DNA from: Desulfomonilia bacterium | GTDB lineage: Bacteria > Desulfobacterota > Desulfomonilia > UBA1062 | Direction: 5' to 3' | NCBI GenBank assembly: GCA_036567785.1 | Contig: DATCTV010000037.1 | Coordinates: 248,001 to 312,000 of the forward strand | DNA: 64,000 nt | The notes under the pieces: model-generated | What the model saw: the letters and a program-made list of their open reading frames with translations, nothing else | Told to the model about the DNA's origin: nothing | The model's database searches: none | Shown: one piece after another, positions 53,856 to 61,911 of the stretch | How the letters are laid out: each line of letters opens with the position of its first letter | Position numbering within the stretch: the first letter of the stretch is position 1 | Position numbers and translations under genes: made by a program

Positions 53856-54089
53856 ATGGCAGATGAAAGCATTCTTGTTCATTCGTTCATGAAAAATGCG
53901 CTTGAAGAGGTCAGGGTATCGGTAAGCACTTACAAAGGTAAAAAATATGTGGATCTGAGGGTCTATTACCAGGATGACAACGGCGAATACAAACCTTCAA
54001 AGAAAGGCATAGCTATCAGTCCAGAGCTTCTGCCTGAGCTTGAAAACGCTATAGGGAAATTAAAAGAGATTATTGAGTCTCAAGAATAA
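53856..54089 (+). CDS. PC4/YdbC-like transcription coactivator family protein
   Basis: The 77-residue protein resembles bacterial members of the PC4 single-stranded DNA-binding family. The beta strands EEVRVSVSTYKGKKYVDLRVYYQDDNG and the segment KPSKKGIAISPELLPELENAI, ending in an amphipathic helix, match the family fold. A GGGGG run precedes the ATG at 53856; an in-frame TTG four codons upstream is less likely. It stands alone after the tRNA and 188 bp before the acyl-CoA dehydrogenase gene. A role in binding single-stranded nucleic acid is inferred from the family. Confidence 0.75.
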   Translation: MADESILVHSFMKNALEEVRVSVSTYKGKKYVDLRVYYQDDNGEYKPSKKGIAISPELLPELENAIGKLKEIIESQE

Positions 54090-54277
54090 GGATTGATAAT
54101 ACCATTCATGACTGGCTCTGGTTCCTGCCGTGTTTCAGGGGCCTGTTTGTCTTGATGCGGTTCTAAGAAAATATATTTTCAATATTGCCACCTTTCATTT
54201 GTTGAGTTATGTCCACTATAATATCTATTATAATTCATGGGTTAGATTTGTAGTAAAAAAGCAAATGGAGGGAAGAT

Positions 54278-55426
54278 ATGAATTTTAACATTACCCAGGA
54301 ACAAAGGATGCTTCAGGAAACCGTAAAACGCTTTGCCGAAAAAGAAGTTGCCCCCCTCGTTGAAGAAATGGATCGTGATGAAAAGTTCAATGAACAGCTC
54401 TGGGAAAAGGCGAAACCCATCGGACTTCTCGGAATGGGAGTGGAGCCGGAATATGGCGGGATGCTTACGGATTACCTGTCTTTCGGCCTTATGGCCGAGG
54501 AATTGAGCAAGGTGGATGCAGGCGTCACCGTAACCCTTGGGGCGCATACCCTTTTATGCGCAAACAATATTGCCAGAAATGCAACCCCAGAGCAGAAAGA
54601 TAAATACCTGCCCGCCATTGCCGCCGGTAATTTGAGGGGCTGCATGGGTCTTACCGAACCCGGTGCAGGCTCGGATGCAATTTCTCTCAAGACAAGGGCC
54701 AGAAGAGACGGCGACTATTACATCCTGAACGGCACCAAGACATTCATATCCAATGCACCCATAGCCGATGTGGCGCTTATTTATGCGACAACCGATCCCG
54801 CACTCGGACTTGAAGGCCTGTGCGCATTCATTGTCGAGAAGGATTTCCCCGGGTATAAGGTGGGAAGGAAACTCTCCAAGATGGGGCTTCGCTCATCGCC
54901 TACAGGTGAGATCATTATGGAAGATTGCAGGGTACCTGTAGAAAATCTTCTTGGAGGAGTCGAGGGCAAGGGCCTTAAGACGATGTTCTCCGGCCTTGAC
55001 CTGGAGCGTTTCATGTGGTCTTGCATGGCGATAGGCATAGCGGAAGCGGCTTTCAGCGCGGCGCTCAAATATTCGAAGGAAAGGGAGCAGTTCGGGCAGC
55101 CCATCTTCAATTTCCAGATGATACAGGATAAGCTTGCTACCATGCTGGTCGAAATCGAGGCATCGAAGCTTCTGGCATATAAGGGCATTACATGCTGGGA
55201 TGAGGGTAATTTCAAAGAGGCCAGGATGCTTGCGGCCCAGGTCAAATTTTATGCATGCGAAATGGTGAACCGCGTAACCGCTGAAGCAGTGCATATTCAC
55301 GGCGGCTATGGCTATATGAAGGAATTTCCTGTAGAAAGGTATATGCGCGATGCGAAGGTTTTCCCGATAGGAGCGGGAACGACCGAGGTACAAAAACTTA
55401 TAATCGCAAACTATCTGAATAAATAA
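54278..55426 (+). CDS. Acyl-CoA dehydrogenase, isovaleryl-type active site
   Basis: The 382-residue flavoprotein starts at ATG 54278 behind GGAGGGAAG. MGLTEPGAGSDAISLKTRA and NGTKTFISNAPIADV are the FAD and substrate motifs. At the C-terminal catalytic place it has IGAGTTEVQK, with Ala where many family members carry Glu. It does have LDLERFMWS, which matches the region of isovaleryl-CoA dehydrogenase whose Glu (LDLER) serves as the base. A short branched-chain acyl-CoA is therefore a likely substrate. hypA starts 12 bp after its stop, so they are probably co-transcribed. Confidence 0.9.
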   Translation: MNFNITQEQRMLQETVKRFAEKEVAPLVEEMDRDEKFNEQLWEKAKPIGLLGMGVEPEYGGMLTDYLSFGLMAEELSKVDAGVTVTLGAHTLLCANNIARNATPEQKDKYLPAIAAGNLRGCMGLTEPGAGSDAISLKTRARRDGDYYILNGTKTFISNAPIADVALIYATTDPALGLEGLCAFIVEKDFPGYKVGRKLSKMGLRSSPTGEIIMEDCRVPVENLLGGVEGKGLKTMFSGLDLERFMWSCMAIGIAEAAFSAALKYSKEREQFGQPIFNFQMIQDKLATMLVEIEASKLLAYKGITCWDEGNFKEARMLAAQVKFYACEMVNRVTAEAVHIHGGYGYMKEFPVERYMRDAKVFPIGAGTTEVQKLIIANYLNK

Positions 55427-55438
55427 CAGGGATAATAC

Positions 55439-55789
55439 ATGCATGAGCTTCCGGTCACAGAAGGCATATTGAACATTGTGCTGAAGCATGCAGCGAATGC
55501 CCGAGTGAAAAAGGTGGTGTCCATATCATTAAAGATCGGAGAAATGAGCGATCTTGAAGATGAATGGATTCAGCGTTATTTCGACTACCTGAGCAAAGAT
55601 ACTGTCGCGCAGGGCGCAAAGCTGAAAATTGAAAGGGTGCCGGTGACAATCAGGTGCAATGTCTGCTCCGAGGTATATCCGGTCGATATAAGAAAAGTGA
55701 GTGATGCATGCTGCCCTGCATGCGGCAGCGATAAAGGATCGATGGTCTCCGGCAGGGAATACCATGTAAAGGACATGGAGGTTATCTGA
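55439..55789 (+). CDS. hypA: Hydrogenase nickel incorporation protein HypA
   Basis: HypA delivers nickel to the active site of [NiFe]-hydrogenases, and in some organisms to urease. The 116-residue protein begins MHELPVTEGIL, with the His2-Glu3 nickel site, and has the zinc ribbon CNVC and CPAC in the C-terminal half. The length is normal. Its stop codon shares a base with the start of hypB (TGATG). No hydrogenase structural gene or other hyp gene is in the window. Confidence 0.93.
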   Translation: MHELPVTEGILNIVLKHAANARVKKVVSISLKIGEMSDLEDEWIQRYFDYLSKDTVAQGAKLKIERVPVTIRCNVCSEVYPVDIRKVSDACCPACGSDKGSMVSGREYHVKDMEVI

Positions 55790-56466
55790 TGGAAGAGGTT
55801 CGTCTCATTGAACTCAAAGAAGAGATAATGACAGACAACAATTCCCTTGCCGCCGAACTGAAAAAAATGCTCAGGGGAAAAAAGACATTCCTTGTCAATA
55901 TTATGTCGTCTCCGGGTGCAGGCAAAACAACGCTTATTCTGAAAACAATTGAATTGTTAAAAAACAGGTTCAGAATTGCAGTCATTGAAGCCGATATCGA
56001 TTCAGTCGTGGATGCGGAAAAAGTTGCCCGGCTGGGAGTAAAAGCGGTCCAGCTGAGGACGGGAGGGTTTTGTCACCTTGATGCTTCAATGGTCAGCAAG
56101 GGTCTCGATGCGCTTGACCTTGACAATCTTGATCTTATCATAATCGAGAATGTCGGCAATCTGGTATGCCCCGCGGAGTTTGATACTGGCGCAATCAGAA
56201 ACGTCATAATCCTGAGCATCCCCGAAGGAGATGACAAACCCCTTAAATATCCGCTCATGTTTACAGTCTGCGACTGCCTGATAGTAAGCAAGACGGATTG
56301 TGCCTCCATGTTCGATTTCGATGCAGAGATACTAGAAAAACGCGTCAAGAAGCTTAACCCTGAAATAAAAATATTTCCGCTTTCAGCCAGGACGGGATCT
56401 GGAATTGAGGCGTGGACCGGATGGCTTGAAAAAGAAATCCGTGAATTTGTTGAGAGCCCGGCCTGA
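55789..56466 (+). CDS. hypB: Hydrogenase nickel incorporation GTPase HypB
   Basis: HypB is the GTPase partner of HypA. The 225-residue protein has the P-loop SSPGAGKTTL near residue 41 and IEADIDSVVDAEKV. GGFCHLDASMVS, the bridging metal-site Cys-His, and ENVGNLVCPAEFDTG, which is near-diagnostic for HypB, are also present. SKTDCASM replaces the usual NKxD-type specificity motif in part. There is no N-terminal His-rich stretch, so nickel storage is unlikely. It is coupled to hypA and ends 6 bp before the convergent MotE-like gene. Confidence 0.93.
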   Translation: MEEVRLIELKEEIMTDNNSLAAELKKMLRGKKTFLVNIMSSPGAGKTTLILKTIELLKNRFRIAVIEADIDSVVDAEKVARLGVKAVQLRTGGFCHLDASMVSKGLDALDLDNLDLIIIENVGNLVCPAEFDTGAIRNVIILSIPEGDDKPLKYPLMFTVCDCLIVSKTDCASMFDFDAEILEKRVKKLNPEIKIFPLSARTGSGIEAWTGWLEKEIREFVESPA

Positions 56467-56472
56467 TTGATC

Positions 56473-56997
56473 TTATTGCGCAGGACCGGTAGAACCCTTA
56501 TATGCAGCCAGGAGCTTTATCAAGCGGCTTGCTGTTTTTGCATCCATACTGGCAAGTATAGGGCCTGAGATGTTATCCCTCATTCCGGCGAGGATATCAA
56601 CCGCCTGTCCGGTCTCAAGTCCTTCCATAAGCCTTGCCGCGGATTTTGAATCCATTGCAGAATATATCCTTATCAGTCTTCTGACCCTTGAATCGCTTAC
56701 ACGGTTTATCTGCTTAAGTTCCTGCTGTATGCGAGACTCGGTCTGCTCAAGATTTTTAAGCCTGCTGTCCAGTTCCCTGCCGAGAACTGCAAGGCCCGCT
56801 TCGTCCGCCCTCAGCTCTTCGCGCTGCTTCAATATCAGGTAAAATTCATTTTCAGGATCAGGCGGCAGTGCTTTCACAGCCGGTTTTGCAGCCGTGTTTT
56901 CAGCTGCATAAGGGATGGAAGGAATCATGGCAATAGCGACGAACATGATAAGGGATAAAAGAAATCTTATGAAACATTTTTTCTCAGACAAGCACAT
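56473..56997 (-). CDS. MotE-like protein (coiled coil plus MgtE-N-type domain)
   Basis: The 174-residue protein starts at ATG 56997 behind GGAAGGGAAG and overlaps the end of the FliF-FliG fusion gene by 14 bp. It has an N-terminal hydrophobic signal or anchor (FLLSLIMFVAIAMIPSIPYA). A coiled coil follows, rich in Glu, Leu and Arg (about residues 60-105). The C-terminal MgtE N-domain-like part contains IRIYSAMDSKSAARLMEGLETGQAVDILAGMR and ASRLIKLLA. This layout is that of MotE-type flagellar chaperones found beside flagellar genes. Coupling to the fusion gene supports a joint role; the exact function is inference. Confidence 0.72.
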   Translation of the reverse strand: MCLSEKKCFIRFLLSLIMFVAIAMIPSIPYAAENTAAKPAVKALPPDPENEFYLILKQREELRADEAGLAVLGRELDSRLKNLEQTESRIQQELKQINRVSDSRVRRLIRIYSAMDSKSAARLMEGLETGQAVDILAGMRDNISGPILASMDAKTASRLIKLLAAYKGSTGPAQ

Positions 56998-58642
56998 CTT
57001 CCCTTCCTTTGCCTGCAATTACGAGCCTTCCTAGCCTTTCCAGTTTTCTGGCAATGCGGATGATATTCTGCTGTGCGGTCTCGACATCGGCTATCCTTAC
57101 TGGTCCCATCGATTCAAGGTCTTCCTTGAGCATCTCTGCCGCCCTGCTTGACATGTTCGTGAATATCTTTTCCTTCAACTCATCGTTCGCAGTTTTGAGT
57201 GCCAGGATAAGGTCCTCATTGGTTATCTCCTTAAGAAGCGTCTGGATTCCACGACTGTCTATGTTCATGATATCGTCAAAAACGAACATCTTCTGGCGTA
57301 TCCTGTCTGCAAGCAGAGGATCGACATCTTCAAGAGACGCAAAGATGATATTTTCGGTATTTATATCGAGATGATTCATTATGTCTGCAACATAATCAAC
57401 GCCCCCAAGCTTCCTTCCTTCATATGCACCCATTGCTTCGATATCTCTTTTGAGTACCTGTTCCAGTTCGTCTATTACCACCCTCGGGATTATTCCCATG
57501 TTAGCCATCCTGAATATGACCTCGCCCTGTATCTTTTCGGGCATTGAGCCCAGTATTCTGGCAGACCTGTTCCCCGGAAGATGCGATAAAACAACAGCTA
57601 TCGTCTGCGGGTGTTCGCCCTTAAGATAATCTGAAAGAATGGAGACATCCACGTGATTCAGTGTCGAGAACGGACCGGTTTCATTTTCTTTATAGGCTTC
57701 CACATCAGTAGCCCCGGTTTTAACAGTATCAGGACTTTCGGCAATCAGAGTTTTTGCCTGTGGGCTTTCGGTTTTTTCCTCCGAGGTTTCCTTAATTTCA
57801 TACTTTACAGCGGGACTGCCGGGTATATGAAGTCCGGCCCTGTTTTTTCTGTTTAAATATATGAAACAGGCCAGCAATAAGGCAAGCACTGCAATAATGA
57901 TGATAGAAAGAATCGGCAGTGAATTGAAGATACGGCTGCCGGTTAAACCGCTCTCATAAACCTGAGAGGTTTTTCTGATCAAAGGCATGGATGTAACGGC
58001 AATGGTATCATCACGTGTTTCATCAAATCCGAGAGCCTGCTTCAATACAGTCTCTATATTCATGATTTCACTTTGTGCTGCCGGTACAAATATCTTTTTT
58101 CCTGATTTGTCTTTGGAATAAGACCCATCTACGATGACGGATACGGAAAGCCTCCTGATCTCACCCGGGGCCTGGATGTATTCTGTAACGATATAAGGAT
58201 TTTCAGCCGCCTCATTCATTCCGGATGACAGAGATGACCCTTGTGCTTCCTTTCCACGGACCCTTTTTACAACCTCCATGTCGATGTCGGCATTAATTGT
58301 GACAAGAGCTTTGCCCGGTCCCAGAAGTCTGTCAAGAATATCCTGTGCCCTTTTTTCAAGGCTGTCTTCAATCATCTGTTTGGCTTCGACTCCCTGGTTT
58401 GATAATCTTGGTGTTGTATCCATATTCTCTCTTCCGGTAATTGCCGCGGATAATCTGGAGGTATTCACTGACATGAATAAAAGCACTGCAAAAACGATGA
58501 CCAGCACCGTAAGTGAAACGATCAGGGTCAGACTGATGTAATGAAACTTTTTAAAGAATGATACTGGCATGCTGTTCGCGTCTGCAGCTAAAACATTATC
58601 GGCTGCAAATCTTTCCGTATGTCTGTTAAAAGTCGTTTCCAT
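56984..58642 (-). CDS. FliF(RBM3)-FliG(middle and C domains) fusion protein
   Basis: This 552-residue protein fuses parts of two flagellar rotor proteins. Residues 35-58 are a first membrane helix. Residues 87-222 match the FliF third ring-building domain (RAQDILDRLLGPGKALVTI, APGEIRRLSVSVIVDG, LKQALGFDETRDDTIAV). Residues 241-262 are a second helix. After a charged linker (263-323), FliG begins exactly at its middle domain (PFSTLNHVDVSILSDYLKG, EHPQTIA at 343-349, GGVDYVADIMN) and runs to the C-terminal domain. RBM1, RBM2 and the FliG N-terminal domain are absent. Residues aligned with the E. coli torque charges K264, R281, D288, D289 and R297 are K483, R500, E507, D508 and R516. GAGGGAA precedes the ATG, and a sigma-54 promoter lies just upstream. 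Confidence 0.88.
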   Translation of the reverse strand: METTFNRHTERFAADNVLAADANSMPVSFFKKFHYISLTLIVSLTVLVIVFAVLLFMSVNTSRLSAAITGRENMDTTPRLSNQGVEAKQMIEDSLEKRAQDILDRLLGPGKALVTINADIDMEVVKRVRGKEAQGSSLSSGMNEAAENPYIVTEYIQAPGEIRRLSVSVIVDGSYSKDKSGKKIFVPAAQSEIMNIETVLKQALGFDETRDDTIAVTSMPLIRKTSQVYESGLTGSRIFNSLPILSIIIIAVLALLLACFIYLNRKNRAGLHIPGSPAVKYEIKETSEEKTESPQAKTLIAESPDTVKTGATDVEAYKENETGPFSTLNHVDVSILSDYLKGEHPQTIAVVLSHLPGNRSARILGSMPEKIQGEVIFRMANMGIIPRVVIDELEQVLKRDIEAMGAYEGRKLGGVDYVADIMNHLDINTENIIFASLEDVDPLLADRIRQKMFVFDDIMNIDSRGIQTLLKEITNEDLILALKTANDELKEKIFTNMSSRAAEMLKEDLESMGPVRIADVETAQQNIIRIARKLERLGRLVIAGKGREDVLV

Positions 58643-58666
58643 TATGTCGTTCCCTCATGACTGATA

Positions 58667-58683
58667 AGCAATTGCCGTACCAT
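58667..58683 (-). promoter_or_regulatory. Sigma-54 promoter of the FliF-FliG fusion gene
   Basis: On the minus strand, TGGTACGGCAATTGCTT matches the sigma-54 consensus TGGCACG-N4-TTGCW with one change. The GG and GC are spaced by exactly 10 bases. Transcription should start near 58657, leaving a short leader that contains the ribosome site GAGGGAA. Confidence 0.75.
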
Positions 58684-58711
58684 GTCTGAAACATGTGCAA
58701 ATAAGCCATTT

Positions 58712-60790
58712 TCAGCCGGCCTTTTTGGAAGAGCTTTTCGAAAGTGCAGGATTTTTGACGCTTTCGGTTTCAGGTTTGAAATATCTTTGAATGGACTTAT
58801 CAATATTAATTTCATTAAGCAGAAGTTTTGCGGCGGCAGCTGCTGTGGAATCTTTGCCTGAACTTATGATTTCTTCATATATCCGGGTGGTCTTTAAATA
58901 ATCCTGGTCTTTAGCTATTGCCGTTTGCAACAGGATTGCCTTTGTCTGGTAGGGTGAATCCGGGTACTCTCTTATTAGCCTTGAAAAGAGATTGATTGCA
59001 CGTAATGGTTCTGTTCCTGCGAGATCGCATGCCCTGATAAAGAGTGCGCGGTCAATAACAGGTGAGGCGGCAGTTTTAAGCCTTGTTATGCTGTCGTAAA
59101 CATTCATCTCCTTTTGGGTTTCGTTAGCCATATTATAAAGATAGGCCTTCAAGCGCAGCCGGCTCAAGCTTTCATTCTCATCAGGCACCAGATTTTCAAG
59201 ATAGTTAATCGCTTCCTTGTATCTTCCAAGCATCACAAGCAGTTCCGCTTTCTTTGTTTTCATAGCTGGGATTTCCGGGAAATTATCTGGATTTTCCAGA
59301 CACGTGTCGGTTAATTTCAGGGCTTTGCTTAAATGCCCTTTTCTGGTTTCGATCTTAACAAGAAGCGAAATAGCCTGGTTTTTTATTTCACTTGTTCCCG
59401 TATTGATTATTATGTCTGTCATTTTTGATGCATCGTCAATATAACCTTCTTTGAGCAACAGACCGGAAAGTCTGATTAAAAGTTCAGGATTGCTGATGTC
59501 TTTGAACATGCTGTCTTTATAGGACATATAAGCGCTTAGTATCACACTGTCCCGGTTGCCGTTGTTTTGAACTGCAAGTTCTTCAAGGAGTCGTTGAGCA
59601 CCTGTTTTTGAATATACATGAACAGAGTCGCTGACGCGGGTAATCGCCCATGCCTCATAATACATCTTGAAGGCCTCAATCATTTTGCCATATCTGGCAT
59701 TGGTCTTTGCCATGCTGTATGCGACAATTGGCAGGCTGTCAGGGTACTCGGAGATGGCTCTTCTATAGAGGGCAGTAAGTTGCTCGTACGTTCTGGCGGA
59801 TGGGGATTTATCAACTGTATCACGCTCTTCAATGATTGAAGCCATTCGAAGCATGGCCGCTACCGCACCGGGTGATCTGTTTATCGAGGCTTCATAATAA
59901 AGGGCATATGCATTATCCCGTCTGCCGAGTATGTTCAGGCAGTCACCGAGAATGATAAGTGCTTCTGTCCTTGAAGATGGAATGCCCAGATTAACGGCTT
60001 TTTCAAGAAAAACAGCTGCATCAGCGGGATTGCCTGTTTTAAATAGTGCCGAGCCCGTTGTCAGGTAGATATCAGGACTGAATCTGTAGATGTTTTTGTC
60101 CAGTGACAGGGCTTTGTTATACATCTGAAGTGCTTTTAAATATTCATTAAGTCCGGTGTATGCATCTCCCTTGACTGCATAGAATCGCGACTGCAGATTA
60201 TTTGAGATATGGCTCAAATCGAAATTTCTAATTATCCGTACGGTCTGTGCATAGGCGTCATTATATTTTTTTTGAATATTGAAGTTCTCGGCTTTCAGGA
60301 CATTGGCTGAAAATCTCAGTTCATTGTCAGAGGAAGAGGTTAATTTGTTTATAAGTCTTGAGGCCTCTTCGGGTCTTGATGATTTGTTGAGCATATCCGC
60401 ATATTCCGCTGAAAGCGCATCTCTGTCCTTGCCGTCGGGCATTGCATTCACTGCCTCTCCCATAAGGTCGCAGGCTTTTGATGCCATTGCCTGATTGTAG
60501 GGGTAGTACATAGCCCAGTGAATTCTCGCCAGAAGGGATTTCTCGAAAACGTTCAGGTTTTCCCTTTGATTTTCAAGGGCTGCCGCCGTGTAAGAATATT
60601 CATCATTTTCAAAGGCATTAACAAGATCAATGGATATCCTGTCTGATGTGTTGGAATATTTGACGCTTTTGCCTGACTGGCTGATTTCACCGGACAGGCA
60701 TACATTGTTTGAAATTACCAGTATAAACAGTATTAATGCACCTGCAAGGATGATTTTCAAAACATGACAGTGTGTTTTTGATATTTTCAC
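58712..60790 (-). CDS. Exported TPR-repeat protein
   Basis: The 692-residue protein begins with a signal or anchor segment (VLKIILAGALILFILVISNNVCLSG). At least eight tetratricopeptide-like helical pairs follow (for example AVKGDAYTGLNEYLKALQMYNKALSL, LFKTGNPADAAVFLEKAVNLG and LVMLGRYKEAINYLENLV). It ends in a Lys/Ser-rich tail (SKSSSKKAG). TPR arrays are scaffolds for protein assembly; outside the membrane, this one could organise an envelope machine. It starts at GTG 60790 with no ribosome site and a sigma-54-type promoter directly upstream. The fusion gene follows 69 bp after its stop. No TPR protein of this kind is standard in flagellar operons. Confidence 0.75.
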   Translation of the reverse strand: MKISKTHCHVLKIILAGALILFILVISNNVCLSGEISQSGKSVKYSNTSDRISIDLVNAFENDEYSYTAAALENQRENLNVFEKSLLARIHWAMYYPYNQAMASKACDLMGEAVNAMPDGKDRDALSAEYADMLNKSSRPEEASRLINKLTSSSDNELRFSANVLKAENFNIQKKYNDAYAQTVRIIRNFDLSHISNNLQSRFYAVKGDAYTGLNEYLKALQMYNKALSLDKNIYRFSPDIYLTTGSALFKTGNPADAAVFLEKAVNLGIPSSRTEALIILGDCLNILGRRDNAYALYYEASINRSPGAVAAMLRMASIIEERDTVDKSPSARTYEQLTALYRRAISEYPDSLPIVAYSMAKTNARYGKMIEAFKMYYEAWAITRVSDSVHVYSKTGAQRLLEELAVQNNGNRDSVILSAYMSYKDSMFKDISNPELLIRLSGLLLKEGYIDDASKMTDIIINTGTSEIKNQAISLLVKIETRKGHLSKALKLTDTCLENPDNFPEIPAMKTKKAELLVMLGRYKEAINYLENLVPDENESLSRLRLKAYLYNMANETQKEMNVYDSITRLKTAASPVIDRALFIRACDLAGTEPLRAINLFSRLIREYPDSPYQTKAILLQTAIAKDQDYLKTTRIYEEIISSGKDSTAAAAAKLLLNEINIDKSIQRYFKPETESVKNPALSKSSSKKAG

Positions 60791-60802
60791 AAATTATAGT
60801 CA

Positions 60803-60819
60803 TACAACTTCTATGCCAG
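60803..60819 (-). promoter_or_regulatory. Candidate sigma-54 promoter upstream of the TPR gene
   Basis: On the minus strand, CTGGCATAGAAGTTGTA keeps TGGCA and TTG of the sigma-54 consensus with the right GG-N10-G spacing, but has T for the C in the -12 element. Transcription would begin near 60792, about two bases before the GTG start codon, so the message would be nearly leaderless. Confidence 0.5.
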
Positions 60820-60859
60820 AAATTTAAAAAGCTCACCGAAAAACAGCCAGGCATGCTAT

Positions 60860-61837
60860 CTAGGATTGTATCCCCTGCTTTTTGATCTTTTCGACAAGGG
60901 TTGTTCTGTTCAGATTCAATAGCTTGGCGGCCCTGTTTTTTATCCAGCCTGATTTTTTGAGCGCCTGTATGATAATATTTTTCTCGAAATCACTGACCAC
61001 ATCAGAAAGGTCAATACCCTCGTCAGGCAGTATGAAGTCAAGCGATGCGCCTGAGCCTCGGACCTGGCCTGAAAGAATCTTTTCCGGCAGGTCTTCAGTT
61101 GTCACAGGATTACCGTTACAGAGAACTGAAAGCCTCTCAATAAGATTCTCGAGTTCCCTGACATTGCCGGGCCATCTGTAGTTCATCAGATGCTGCATGA
61201 CCTGCGTGTTTATCTCTATTGCTTCCATCGATTTTTCTCTTACATTTTTTTCAATAAAAAACTTTATGAGTGCCGGGATATCGTCAGGTCTTTCCCTGAG
61301 AGGGGGAAGGATGATGGGAATAACATTCAGCCTGTAATAAAGGTCTTCCCTGAAGTGTCCCTTATCGACTTCTTCCTCGAGGTTTTTGTTTGTTGCGGCG
61401 ATTATGCGCACATTGGCCTTGATGGTATTAATGCCGCCTACACGCTCGAATTCCTTTTCCTGAAGCACCCTGAGGAGCTTGACCTGAAGATTCGGGCTCA
61501 TTTCAGATATTTCATCAAGAAAAATGCTTCCTCCCGCTGCAATTTCAAACCTGCCCGTGTGCATCCTGAATGCGCCGGTGAAGGCCCCTTTTTCATGTCC
61601 GAACAGTTCACTTTCCAGCAGTTCTTCGGGTATTGCACCGCAGTTAACCGGGACAAAGGGAAGACGGGATCGTCTGGATTTTCCGTGGATGGCCCTTGCC
61701 ACCAGTTCCTTGCCGGTACCTGATTCTCCCAGGATGAGCACGGTTGAGTCAGTGTTTGCAATCTTCGATATGAGATCAAAAATCTTGATCATTTTCTCTG
61801 AAGTGCCGATTATGTTCTCGATTTTGTGCTTGTCCAT
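60860..61837 (-). CDS. Sigma-54-dependent transcriptional activator (AAA+ plus Fis HTH)
   Basis: The 325-residue protein is a bacterial enhancer-binding protein without an N-terminal receiver or GAF domain. The AAA+ part has LGESGTGKELVARAIH (Walker A), FVPVNCGAIPEELLESELFGHEKGAFTGA with the sigma-54-contact loop GAFTGA, GGSIFLDEI (Walker B) and YRWPGNVRELENLI. A Fis-type helix-turn-helix (IIQALKKSGWIKNRAAKLLNLNRTTLVEKI) ends the protein. ATG 61837 has AGAGGA upstream. Lack of a sensor domain suggests control by amount or partner proteins, as in PspF. It lies directly upstream of two genes with sigma-54-type promoters and is their likely activator. Confidence 0.93.
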   Translation of the reverse strand: MDKHKIENIIGTSEKMIKIFDLISKIANTDSTVLILGESGTGKELVARAIHGKSRRSRLPFVPVNCGAIPEELLESELFGHEKGAFTGAFRMHTGRFEIAAGGSIFLDEISEMSPNLQVKLLRVLQEKEFERVGGINTIKANVRIIAATNKNLEEEVDKGHFREDLYYRLNVIPIILPPLRERPDDIPALIKFFIEKNVREKSMEAIEINTQVMQHLMNYRWPGNVRELENLIERLSVLCNGNPVTTEDLPEKILSGQVRGSGASLDFILPDEGIDLSDVVSDFEKNIIIQALKKSGWIKNRAAKLLNLNRTTLVEKIKKQGIQS

Positions 61838-61874
61838 TATTTTCCTCTGACAGGACGGTAGCACAGCAAAGGTG

Positions 61875-61898
61875 GGAGCGTCAATATTTAGACGCTCC
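61875..61898 (-). terminator. Hairpin between ihfB and the sigma-54 activator gene
   Basis: GGAGCGTC (61875-61882) and GACGCTCC (61891-61898) form an 8-bp perfect stem around an A+T-rich 8-base loop. On the minus strand the hairpin follows ihfB. The downstream sequence is not T-rich, so it may weaken rather than stop transcription into the activator gene. Confidence 0.5.
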
Positions 61899-61911
61899 TG
61901 AAACAGGTTTA

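Noticed and set aside
56473-61837. A standard flagellar operon
   Set aside because: Only FliF and FliG parts and a MotE-like protein are present, and they are fused and truncated. None of the rod, hook, export or switch genes that normally flank fliF and fliG is seen.
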